The position numbers and the translations under genes are program-made. The notes below the pieces were generated by a model. It saw nothing but the letters and a program-made list of their open reading frames with translations. It ran no database searches and was not told where the DNA came from. From Paragyromitra xinjiangensis (taxonomy: Eukaryota > Ascomycota > Pezizomycetes > Pezizales > Discinaceae), in contig JBCAMK010000001.1 of assembly GCA_038503065.1 (NCBI GenBank), forward strand, positions 620,001 to 684,000: DNA of 64,000 nt. The letters run 5' to 3'. Each line of letters begins with the position of its first letter. The first letter of the stretch is position 1. This document shows, one piece after another, positions 37,101 through 47,562 of the stretch.

Positions 37101-38002
37101 TTATATCCTCGTTGAAATCAACTGTGAAGAAATCCAGACCGCGGAACCCAGCCTTCAACAAGGTGTCATCTTTGGCTGCAGCCTCTTTGAAGGTACGAGC
37201 TGCTTGAGCGGCTATTGACCGCACTTGCTTATAGCTACCGGCGTTCCCGGGAATGAATAGTACTGGCACACCTTTGGGCTGCGAGCATCTCAGTATATGA
37301 CTTGGAACAACTTGTGACCGCGAGCAATCAATTGTTTCTTGATCAGAAGTATCAGATCGGCCATTTTTCTTGGCTAACTCGCTTCTTGCATCTAATACGC
37401 GCCAAATATCCTTCACAAACCAACATCGGAAAAGTCAAGGAAGTTCCGGAAGCGCCGAAGAAAAAGGAGAAACTTACTGGATAATCGATATCAATATTAT
37501 GTTCTCGGTATAGATAAAGGCTGTATTTGCTGGCAAACCGAGTGTGTTCGGTATCGAAATCCTTCTCTCTGATGTAAACAGGTGACATCATAGGCATAAT
37601 ACATCCTACGGAATCACATTGTCGATCCCTAAAGGATACTATGGTACTCCAGAGAACGAATGCAGAAAGTAACGTGACGCCCAACATTGGTAACGAACAA
37701 AACCATGCTGAACGTAATCGTGGTGACTTATAATTCCGAATATCTTCCATCTTCTCCTTCGTTGGTGTTGGTGTCGCGTTCAAAGGCTCTCGATCTCGAT
37801 CCCGACTCCGATCCCGCGGTGGAATCCAAAGAGGCTTTGTAGGTGAATGAACTGCTTTTGTCTCTTCGCCTCGATCTTGAATATTTAGGGCAGAAGAAAA
37901 CTGGCATTCCTCGTTCCCATCCACCGGTGAGGGCTCGCTATCTTCACCGTCTTCCGTAGTGATGGACGGCCTTGAGTCTCTCGAAGAGCGTCGACTCCGC
38001 AT
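34138..38002 (-). CDS. BST1: GPI inositol-deacylase Bst1
   Basis: ER membrane lipase (PGAP1 family) that removes the inositol acyl chain from new GPI anchors so that GPI proteins can leave the ER. The gene spans about 3.9 kb with several introns. The true ATG is at 38002 (MRSRRSSRDSR). A Ser/Arg-rich cytosolic tail is followed by one membrane segment (LPMLGVTLLSAFVLWSTIV). The lipase domain then shows VPVLFIPGNAGSYKQVRS and the catalytic serine motif VIIFGHSMGGIVARTM. The luminal part is followed by multiple membrane segments in the C-terminal third (FWFLAPLFALLAVGVCVVLN and several more), ending GDDDSSSKKRHQ. The C-terminal Lys/Arg could help ER retention, though it is not a perfect KKxx. 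The assignment is secure; exon borders in the membrane region were not all checked. Confidence 0.94.
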
Positions 38003-39769
38003 CAATGGCTTTAAATTCTCGAGCCGGGTTTCGTTAGAGCCAACGAATGACTGCCGAAGCCAAGAGGGATAGTTAGGTAGATAAAAAGATAGCGGAGAGG
38101 TGCTGGGAAAGGAGTGAAGTCTCGTTGCCTCAGGAGCTATGCAGTCAGAAGGTTAGGTTAGTGACCCACGTCGCCAGCGTTTCCTCCCTCCACAGCCAAG
38201 GCTAGCAACCACGCCCAACCAAGGTTCTTCAGAATAGACAAGAAACTAAACGAACCTCGAAACGTGACAGGAGAAACACGGGGGGGGCCAAAAATAGTTG
38301 ATATAGGGATTGGATGAGAAGACGACTCACCACGAAGCAGCGAAAGAAAGGCTAGATAGAATAACGACAGAGGCGGGAGAGAAGGGGAGACTCGGGGGAG
38401 AGATCGAGAGCGCGCGGCGATGAGGACGTCGCACTACGGCGGCGGCAATGGGCAGGATGGTTACAGAGGAAAAGACGGGACGTTGGGCGGTAAACGAGAA
38501 ATGAGCGAATGGCCCCAGGGAGGGTAATATCTACAACAGCTGCAATCGCGCTTCTGGTTGCTCCGGCTGTTTGCCCGCCACCGTGTTTTTCCCACCCGTC
38601 CCCAACCAGAAGCTAATCTCCGCCCGACAACGAGCCTCAGATTCACCCAGATTTTTTCTCCGATTAGGATTATTCACCCTCGGACATGCTCTAACCCGTC
38701 TTCAGCGTTATCCGAAGCCTACAAAGTAAAGTGTAAAAACGACATGATCGACTACGAAGGTCACTTTCTTGTCACATTTTCAGGAGTTTTCAGCTCCCAA
38801 AAACCAACCGTGTGGTCATCCGTTGGGTGGATTTCCAAGTACCTCCAAAAATCTGTAACCGACGTACATAAATTTGTGAGGTCATCATTGCTACTGGCGC
38901 CCTGCAGCCCTCGTGGGCCTTGCCCAGGCGATGGAAGTGTTTCCGGATGTCTCGCGTTCTGGGGAATACCGACATAATGCCCGCATGCACCTTATGTATC
39001 CGCAATTCGGCCCGCATTTTGACGACATTCGATGTCAAACTCGCGACAAATTATTTGCTCTTCTGAATCAAGCCCTCGGACGGATGCGGATTGAGTGGGC
39101 GTAACAAGAAGCCAATAAACCCGCCCTTATTTACCTCCTAAATTAGCATCTGCGGAGACTTTGAATACTAGAATGCAGGTACAGCAGAACCTATCATAGC
39201 ATTCAGCCGGTGCCCAGAAGCGGACGATAAAAAATGTTTATTAGGCGAAGACCGATTCGGCTCCCAATAATCATTGCACGGTCAAGGCGGAGATCTGATA
39301 GGACGGAAACATGATGTGTTTACCTTGCTGCATTATTGGATCGAAATCTTGATTTTTCGATTTTTTGCTTTTTCCTTCGGTTGTGACTTCGGTTGAGGAT
39401 TACACGCATCATAACTTAGCACTCGACAGCAGCACCAACTCTGATGCGAGGTGTTTATACATCCCTGAAACCTAAAGTGTATCTGCTCAAAAACCAATGG
39501 ATCATAACACGGACCAAATTAGGGTACTGTAGACCAATCGATTTAAGGGTAGGAGAAAATTCCTTGAGGAAGGTGTGCGAAGACACCTCGAGGATACATG
39601 CAGTCCTAACTACGATCATGAACAAGTAATTACGTATGTTTTAGTGGCAATTGCCCAAGGACCCCCAGGGGGCGATTTTAGGCATGATTTCTTATCAATA
39701 AAGGTTCAAGAATGGGGCTTTTACACCCAGGAGATTTGGACGTGTCGATTTATCGAGACCGGCTAGCTA
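38003..39769. other. Intergenic, about 1.8 kb, no gene seen
   Basis: Upstream of Bst1 and downstream of the Rrg7-like gene. A 139-codon plus-strand frame at 38558-38977 lacks family likeness, has no ATG start, and is left out. No RNA gene or transposon remnant was recognised. Confidence 0.4.
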
Positions 39770-40504
39770 TTAACCAAGTTTACCGAGTATTTGACCATTT
39801 AATGTGAGCACAACTTCTCCGTCTCCTTCTTCATCCCCGGGAGCATGTCTAATCGAAGCTCCCAAACCTTTCAGAAGGACGTTAGCAGGTTTGTTCCAAA
39901 CAAACTGCGATAAAGAGCCCCCATCCTCATACGGCTCGATATAGCAATACGCCAAAGCTTGTGATGACGAAAGCATCTGCCGTTTCGTACCGGGCGTGCA
40001 ATGTGATGTAGTTGCCAGTATCCTAACCGTGTTCTGACTCGCATGCCTCATTGTTCCCTCCAGCTCGCGGATCATTTGAGGACCAACTCTCCTATTTCCT
40101 GTGACCTTACATGAGACAACAACTGGAAAGGTTCTTGGTGTGTTAGGGGACTCTCCAGTGGGGGTTGGGATGGTCCAAGTCCCATGGAGGTCTATGCCAC
40201 GATCTCCCTTGCCGCCACAACGGTCGAGCGTCATGTTGATAGATGAAAGGGCAGAGAGAACAGTGTACCTTAATGATGAGAATGGTCTTCAACGTCTGCG
40301 ATGGTTGCTAAAAATTGTGTGCATAGAGTGTAAGATGAAGCAGGGGACATACTCGTAAAGAGTTCCGACGTAAACCGTGGCTTCGGGTGACAAGGATACG
40401 GATTCTGCATACTGAAGGAAAGAAGGAATATCTTGGTGTTGTGGGAAGTGTTTAGCACTAACGAAGGTGCGACGGGCGAGGTGACAGAATTGATGTAACC
40501 GCAT
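39770..40504 (-). CDS. RRG7: Rrg7-like mitochondrial protein (DUF2034)
   Basis: Small protein of the Rrg7 (required for respiratory growth 7) family, which resembles restriction-endonuclease-fold nucleases and is mitochondrial in yeast. Two exons, complement(39770..40268, 40353..40504), give 216 residues. Landmarks are SVSLSPEATVYVGTLYEYTVLSAL, joined across the intron, then CGGKGDRGIDLHGTW with the acidic fold core, VVVSCKV, and RRVGPQMIRELEGTM. In nuclease folds the D of RGIDL and the C-K of SCKV would be the active-site strand; whether it cuts DNA is unknown. The frame stays open about 190 nt upstream of the chosen ATG with protein-like content but has no ATG, so a further 5' exon is possible. 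It is divergent from eIF5A. Confidence 0.8.
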
Positions 40505-40976
40505 GTTCTGATGTGTAGTCCACTGACTCAGACGATCTTGCAGCTTCTCGGGGTAGCCTGTAGCGAGGATGTAAAGTTCGAGCGCATATGTCAGATCGCG
40601 TGCCAGCGCGTCAACTAATTTTCGTGCTGAGATGAAGTTGGATGGGGTTGAGCCCTGGCCACTCTCAGTTCCAGTTGGTTGGACCGAAAGTAGTCACCAC
40701 CAATCATATCTCGCCAAAAAAAGGAATTGTTTCAAACTCGCCCCAGACCAAAGAACGAAAAGTTGAAAAAGGAAAAACAAAAAACCAAGTGGGGTATTTT
40801 TTCTGTTGCCCCTCCATCAACCCAAGCCCTTTTATCTGGTCTCTCCTATCCAACCCTCGCTCTTCCCTTTCTCTCCTCCCCTCTTCCTTCAACCTCACCG
40901 TCGCCGTTCCTATTAATCTGCTACTTTCTTTTTTCCCCTTTCAAAAGTCGCTTTTATATATATCTTTCCTTTCAAG
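40505..40976. promoter_or_regulatory. Region between divergent RRG7-like gene and eIF5A
   Basis: This 472-bp interval holds the upstream region of the Rrg7-like gene and the eIF5A promoter. The right part (40820-40976) is strongly C/T-rich on the plus strand, typical of leaders of highly expressed fungal translation genes. The left 190 nt are open on the minus strand in the Rrg7 frame. Confidence 0.5.
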
Positions 40977-41794
40977 ATGGCCGACAACGATGAACAGGTG
41001 GGCTTTTGATTTCTTCTGTATTGATTCCTCCCAACTACCGTTGCCTTCCCCGCTTCCATGAAATTTTTCTGCTTTTTCCCACCCCGCACAAGACATTCAC
41101 TTCGCAAAACCAACACCCAGCTCAGCAAAAGCTATCGACAAAAATGAGGTTCAGGGCGACATGAATGCTGATGTTTTACGCCTTTTAGCACAACCACACC
41201 TTTGAGGAGGCTTCGGCCGGTGCCTCGACCACGTTCCCCATGCAGTGCTCTGCACTCCGCAAGAACGGGTACGTGCAATGCAACCCACTGCTTCCGCATC
41301 CATTCAGTACCTACACATATCTTTATAAATATTAACATCTATTGGGCTTACCCATTAGACATGTCGTCATCAAGAACCGTCCTTGCAAAATCGTTGAAAT
41401 GAGTACTTCCAAGACTGGAAAGCACGGCCACGCTAAGGTCCACTTGGTCGCCATCGATATCTTCACTGGAAAGAAGCTCGAAGAGCTCTGCCCGTCCACC
41501 CACAACATGAATGTCCCCAACGTCTCCCGTACTGAATTCCAATTCTCCCACGTTGAGGATGACTTCCTCCACCTCATCAGGCCTGATGGTAGCGAGAAGA
41601 GTGACGTCAAAGTTCCGGATGGTGAAGTTGGTGACAAGATCAGGGAATATGAGGAAGCAGGCACCGATATTCGTAAGTCTTTGGTTTCTACACTATCTCT
41701 GTAGCGTGTTCTAATAGTCCATTCTACAGTCATCACCATTATCTCAGCTATGAACGAGGAGGCTGCTATCTCCGTTAAGGAGGCTCCGAAATAA
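40977..41794 (+). CDS. HYP2: Translation factor eIF5A
   Basis: Hypusine-containing factor that relieves stalled ribosomes, notably at polyproline, and aids termination. Four exons fit: 40977..40997, 41189..41268, 41359..41672 and 41730..41794, giving 159 residues, the usual size. The first exon has only seven codons (MADNDEQ), followed by a 191-nt intron. Landmarks are [40 protein letters not shown], and the OB-fold part [13 protein letters not shown]. The lysine modified to hypusine is Lys55 in TGKHG. The intron pattern interrupts the conserved RKNG-HVVIK join. Deoxyhypusine synthase and hydroxylase genes are not in the window. The assignment is certain. Confidence 0.98.
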
Positions 41795-42360
41795 ACGTCT
41801 TCCCGTTCTCCTTTATCGTTTTGTGGATCAGTGATCTGGCTTTTTTTTCCTATTTTATTCTTTTTTTTTCGGGAGCGAGGGCTTGTCATTAGGTTTCACC
41901 GACCCTGATAATTGGAGAATCTGGGTGTGGAAAGGTGAATGAAGAGTGGGGGCCAATCTAAAAACGTCGATTTTGTCCTTTTTACGGCAACGAACCTAAG
42001 AAAAAAAATGAAAAACGAAGAGAAATGAACCTAAAAGATCTCTTTAAATCCGCTCTATCAAATTTTACTTTTCGGGATGCATTTTGTTGTACTTCAGCCT
42101 TGAGGCCCATTTTTGTGATTGAGCTCGTTTGCAATATTTCTACTAAAAGTGAACTAAGAAATGGAATCAACTGGTATCGAAATATTTGTTAGAAGTCATC
42201 AGGCTTCCTTGGAAACTGATGACTTGTGATCACCACTGTGCATTGACGCTTTAAAAGTGGAGAAATGAGGCTCAGCACGGCGCCCAAACTGGGGTTCTCC
42301 GCTGTCAGCCAACGCCTTATGGAACCCGCAAACCACACCTTCTCCTGATTCGTCATAATT
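41795..42360. other. Intergenic between eIF5A and RRN7
   Basis: This is the 3' flank of eIF5A with T-rich tracts and the promoter of RRN7. A 94-codon minus-strand frame (42199-42483) overlaps the RRN7 first exon in antisense and resembles no family. Confidence 0.5.
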
Positions 42361-44432
42361 ATGGACTACAAACGGCTTTCTCGCTGTGGCATCGATAATT
42401 GCAAGCAGATATTGTTCTACGTTGACGACGGTCAATGGTTTTGCAAGAACGGGCATTTGAGAGAGGTAAGTCTCTAGAGCCACAAATAAACGCTAGTTCG
42501 TGCGTAGCCAGCTAAATCCGCGAATTTTTTTAGGGCGAGCTTGAGATTGAGGCTGAAGACGAGGGTTTCGGGCCGCAGGGTTCCAGGGCAACGAAAACAA
42601 AGCAGGATCAAGAAAAGGTTTATAAAGGTACACCTCACTCGATAACGATAAGGATCACGCAGAGTTCTATTCCTTACAATCTACATAGTCCTCCGCGGAA
42701 GGCGAGGGTTTGAATTGTTTCTGCAATGTTATCAACTGATCTTGCAAAAGCAAGTGTACTGGCTCGTGAATGAGAAAGGATTCCCTGCGGAATTGGAAGT
42801 AAGCTTTCCCCTTGTATTTATCCGTTTGTCTACATTTACTTGTTGCGGCAGTCAAGGAATAATGACTGATGCGAGACCAGATAATAGTGAAAGACCTGTG
42901 GGCCCTTCAACTAAAGAAAGTAGCTACTACTATCCCTGGGATGTCGGACGCTGTTCCTTCACAGGAGGAAGATCCAGAAGGCGAAGGTTCTGTCGGCGGG
43001 GGATCATCAACGACCGGCTGGTCCAGTCAATCAGAATACCTATATACGAGCGATGAGGAGTCTCAAGCTTCCACCACTTGGAGCAATACTTCTCGGGTTC
43101 GCCGCCGCCGACGGAGGGTCCCCAAGGCTAGTGACAGACCAAAACTTATTGCTTCTGTCGGGCTATGCTATCTTGGATTGGTGTTATTGAGAGTTGCGAT
43201 CTCACTTGGAGACTTGCACAGGTGGATAGAGGAGCAAGGACTATTGTATTTGAGAGCTATTAGCGAGGTCCCTGCCGAGATGAAAGAGCGGCTAGATCCA
43301 ACATATTGGTTTGCTTTAGATCCGAAGGTATGTGGCTAACTCAACCCAAATCTGTAACTTCATGGTAACTAAAGGGAAGGGATAGACAAGACCGGGACAA
43401 GGCTTTTTATATCACACTGTTCATGATCTAGTGGTGATGTATCAAACTTCTTTTGGGATGACATTCCCCCCACTTGATACCACCTTAATGACATTTCGCT
43501 ACATTAAAGATCTTGGCCTTCCTCGTATGTCTTCCTTGGTTATTCTTATTCTATTGAGGTTAATCATCTTAATTCGACAGTCGAGATATACCACGCTGTC
43601 AAGCGTCTTAGCGATCTGATATCACTCTCATTCATTTGGAGTGGTCTTCCAACACACGGCCAAAAGCGGGTTTCCGCTTGGCCTGAAGCACGTTTGATGT
43701 CTCTCGTGATTATTGCGACAAAATTACTATACGGCTTGGATGGCGTGTCTAGAGCTCCTAGGTCTAGCACCGAACCTGCAGCAGTTGGCTTGAAGTGGAA
43801 GGATTGGGATAGATTTTTGCGACTGGGCAATGCGGAACGCAGGGGCCTGTTGGGAGGCATCAGCCAAGAAACGGGCAAGAAAGAACTTGAAGTTGACGTG
43901 AAAGAAACCGACATTTTTAACATGAATGGGGAGGATTTGGATGAATACATGGATTGGTTCGAAAAAACTTGGGCAGACAAATCCAATACAAAACGTATGC
44001 TAGTTCATACTTTCCCCAAGCTTCTCATTTGTTTAACACTAAACTTAAATAATTTCAACAGTGACCGAGCAAATACTAAACCTATTTCCGATAAATAAAA
44101 CCGTGGAGCAGGATCGTCCTTACACCGAAGCAGAACACAGTACCATAGGCGACAGATTGCGTGACTTGCACTCACAGATTGAATTATACCCAGCATCACA
44201 CAAGGACGAAAAAACAGAAAGACCCGGTGACCAATATCTTCGTCAGTCTTCGAAGACAGAACTGCCGGTCGAACACCAAACTTTGCTTCAAGCGGCAGCA
44301 GATCTTTTAACTATAACACGAGATGATCTAGGGAGGGTCGTGACCCATTTCGAGAACCAATTTCGGGATCATCTGAAGGACCAAAGGAAGAGAGAAGCGA
44401 GAGAGAATAGGATGGATGTGGATAGGGAATAA
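42361..44432 (+). CDS. RRN7: RNA polymerase I initiation factor Rrn7 (TAF1B-like)
   Basis: TFIIB-related subunit of the Pol I core factor that recruits Pol I to the rDNA promoter. The gene has about seven exons. Exon 1 encodes an N-terminal zinc ribbon with CGIDNC and, 15 residues on, WFCKNGH, a C-x4-C...C-x3-H arrangement close to that of Rrn7 proteins. Exon 2 is joined at HLRE-GELEIE by a GTAAGT intron. The following exons give YQLILQKQVYWLVNEKGFP and IIVKDLWALQLKK, which belong to the cyclin-like region. Further exons add an acidic, Ser-rich spacer, WSNTSRVRRRRRRVP, and helical segments such as YWFALDPK and ARLMSLVIIATKLLYGLDG. The final exon ends RENRMDVDRE. The weakest points are the small exons near 43330-43580. 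Confidence 0.88.
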
Positions 44433-44650
44433 AGGAAATAATGTGTCTAAATACGCCAAGGAAACGGATCAATGCTAGAAATTTTGACAAGAGTATTCCT
44501 CGGAGTGCTATTAATGGAATACATGCGATCAAGCTTTTAAAACATCCAACGCCTATTTCAACAACGCCTTACAAAGCTTTCGCTTGAGAAGAAACCTCCA
44601 GTAAGGAAAGGGAATTCAAAGGATATCCTCAAAAGTAAAAATAAATAGCC

Positions 44651-45725
44651 TCAGACAACGCCAACCACTACACTTACTCCACTATCACCACTTTTCTCCG
44701 CAGCCCCGATAACAGCAAGCCAATCCCTCTCCTCTTTTAAGTCGACCACAAACACCTTTGTGCCAATCTCAACCTCGATGCTCTCTATTTTCTGCTCCTT
44801 TCTTAACTGAAACTTCTCACGAACTTTCTTGAAAAAGAGAGACAGTGAAGGCGTATCGGTGGCGTAAACAAATTTTGTCTTCTGAGAGCTGGCGAGGCGG
44901 GTCTCGAACACTAACCCGGTGTTTACAGCGGTAGGAGTCGGAGTGACGGCAGGGGACCTTAAATTTTTCGCAGCAATAGGGCGATTGTTATTATTTGTAT
45001 TGCTGACACTAGGATCATTAGGGCTGACATCGGTTCCAGACTTTATATTTTCTGCTTCCTCTCCCTTTGATACTCGAGATCGTTTAGCCGAATTCGAGGT
45101 GCTTTCTTCAATTGCAACATGCTTTTTCGGTCTCGCCCCTAGTGTCTGGGGTTTCTTTCTAGGACGACCAGGGCCCCGACGTTGAGGATCAGCTGCAGCG
45201 AGGTTGCTACCTGCCACACCATCACCCTGATTTGTCGCATCTAGTTCCTTCCGCGAATTGGCACCTGCGAACGGGCCAGGTTCTTCTTCCGTGTTTTCCG
45301 AGGTGGGTGTTTCAGTTGTTCTGACGGCTTTGAGCTTTCCTCTTTCTACTCCAGCCATTTCAACCACCTGAGCTCTCAAGATTGTTTGAATCCTATAATC
45401 TCCTATGTTCAGCATTTTTCTCGGTTACTTCTTCTGGATGGGCTCGTAGCTGAGGATTTGTAACAAAAAGATAAAATACTCACGAAGCTCTATCCCTAGG
45501 GAAAATCCATTCCCTTCCTTGTGACTCTCCCCAATATTTCTCCCCGATACCGCCTACATCTAAGAGGTCCTCAAACCAATCATCCCACTCAGTGCCATGG
45601 GCCAGAGGCCCTTCTAATCCGACAGAATTACGGTGTAGGGAATGAATGATAGTCGTACGGAGGCTTTCCCAATCCTCTTCGGAAAACCTGCACCCGTCTG
45701 AGCGAAAACGCCAGGGCACCACCAT
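44651..45725 (-). CDS. Unrecognised fungal protein with AT-hook
   Basis: I do not recognise this gene. Two main exons are visible: 45725 to about 45480, and a second from about 45390 to 44651. Joining ...DRAS to IQTILRAQ across a GTGAGT intron keeps phase. The N-terminal 80 residues are Trp-rich and acidic (PWRFRSDGCRFSEEDWESL, EWDDWFEDLLDVGG). The middle is low-complexity with a canonical AT-hook core, RRGPGRPRKKP, suggesting minor-groove DNA binding. The C-terminal 90 residues look like a small folded domain (FVYATDTPSLSLFFKKV, IESIEVEIGTKVFVVDLKE) that resembles a ubiquitin-like or PB1-like fold; this is only an impression from the strand-helix pattern. A nuclear role is plausible but inferred. 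It is convergent with RRN7. Confidence 0.6.
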
Positions 45726-46019
45726 CACGAATTTTGACGCAGCAAGCTGAATTGAAAACTGAAGAGTGGCGTGTGCTTTGGAAAGGTAGAGTCGGATGAC
45801 AATTATGAAAATCTGCGTGCATGCAGAAACCCGATTCGACCAGCGGACGCGTATCTATGCACTGCGCATGTACGTACGTGCCTCAATGCAAAGCATAACC
45901 CCTGTGTGCACCTGGGTTGCGTGTTATTACTAGATTTATATACCAAGACTCCATAAAGTTAAAAAAATATTGTATACATACCGAAAACACCCAGCAGCTT
46001 GGATCGTGAATGTTCGCAG
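45726..46019. other. Upstream flank of the AT-hook gene
   Basis: No gene is seen in this short stretch. Confidence 0.4.
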
Positions 46020-47562
46020 TTATTTAACGCGGAAAAGGCATCCAGACAGGAAGATGTGCGAGGGACCCTTCCCCCTGTCCCTGCTGGCTAGGGACTTGAG
46101 GTTGGGTTAAGGTTCTGCGGCTCTGCTCGCTTCGAGCAACAATCACGGATGCGCCCGTGGCCTTCAGACACTGGGCAGATCGAACCCATTTATGCGGCCA
46201 CTGCCCTAAGCCCTGCTTAATACCCGAGTCTTTCCTATCACGCGACGCAGCGTTCAGCCTGTAGAACAGGAACGATACCTGGTAGAAACACATCGAGAAT
46301 AGCCTTTAAGCTCCATCGGTCTTCGTTTAAGGAGGTTTAGCTTCTTGGGCATGATCTCTTTTCCAAGGATTGCTACACAATCTATAGTAGGTAGGTGGAG
46401 ATTAGGCTCTCTCTTGACAGCATGTCACAAAGTCATCTGGTTTTGAGTGATCGGACCCTGAGCGCGACGCGACGGATAGGTGCTTTTTGTTGATGTCCTT
46501 TCCCTTTTGAGAAAACGGGGAAGCGGATAGAGTCTCTGATGGTTTTCTGTCTTCCCTCTAGGTACGTTTGTTCGGGCTAGGTCTTGCTTAGAAGAAAACA
46601 TCACATTCTCCTAGGTGGGGTTATGGCTGGAGGTGAGACCCCTAAAGGCTTCCGGAGACTTTTACCTTGGTACATGGGCTCGCCAATGAGAATTTCTACT
46701 TTATTGGGGGAATACGAAGGTATCGAGTGAGAGCTTATGAGTCGGTTTACAAATAGATCTTTCGTTAGATACATCCAACCGCTTGGTTTATGTCACTCAG
46801 TCACAACCTACATGTTATACAACCAGCTTTAGCGAGCCGGGGAACTAGCTCCGAGAAATCGCTTTGGCACCAGTTTACGGAGAATCATAGACTTTGAATT
46901 AGATTTTTTCGATCCCTGTTAACCGCGGGGAGGGCTGTTATCTACTTTTATGATGCTCGGATTATGCGTCATTAAACACGTCATGTGAAGTAGCATAATT
47001 AAGCTAGTTTTATGTACCTAGTGAAGTAAATGGAAGTAAAAAAGGGTGTGGATGTGAGTAATCATGAGTAATCACTCGCAGAACTGGTCAGGAGTGCCAA
47101 GGCCTGAGAGCATATTGATTGATTGGCAGTTCATACACGCAGGCCTGCGAGCATACGGAGCCGGAAAAAATATTCGCACAGGATCTACCCGCCAATTTTA
47201 ATGTGCCTTTAAGGTAGCGCGAAGTTCTTTAGAGTGCCTGTAAATTTCCAATGATTTTCTATGAAAATATATACATCTTGAAATTATATGCTCCTATCTA
47301 TTTACTCCGGACACGTAGGGTAGCCAAATACAGACGTCTTTTTGTAGATCGTTAAAAGTTTGTTTCCATCAATTTTATCCCGGAAAACCAGCCATGTACC
47401 AGTACCATAAAAGTTTTTCAAAAAAGTACACGCAAATGAGCAATAGATCCATTCTCTCGCCCTTTGCTTTTGCTAAAATCCAACCATAATATAATAGAAA
47501 TATGGGTTGAAAAACCTGAATTAAGTCCCTCATCCAATCACAGCTTGTCCAATATATTCTCC
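46020..47562. other. Orphan non-coding island
   Basis: About 1.5 kb with no recognisable fungal gene. The left kilobase (about 46020-46970) has a base texture unlike the AT-rich flanks, with runs such as GCGGCTCTGCTCGCTTCGAG. It has one 89-codon minus-strand frame (46024-46293) of no known family. On the minus strand a GGGCAG/CTGCCC inverted repeat at about 46166-46206 encloses GGTTCGATC, a tRNA-like B-box word, but no cloverleaf can be drawn. The right part is AT-rich and featureless. It could be an old insertion or organelle-derived DNA; this is not established. Confidence 0.35.

Noticed and set aside
38558..38977. 139-codon plus-strand frame upstream of BST1
   Set aside because: It has no ATG start, no recognisable domain and mixed low-quality composition; it is probably promoter or leader sequence.
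42199..42483. 94-codon minus-strand frame near the RRN7 start
   Set aside because: It overlaps the RRN7 zinc-ribbon exon in antisense and resembles no family.
46166..46206. Possible tRNA with GGTTCGATC B-box inside an inverted repeat (minus strand)
   Set aside because: No A-box, anticodon stem or acceptor pairing of tRNA size can be drawn; the loop is only about 22-28 nt.
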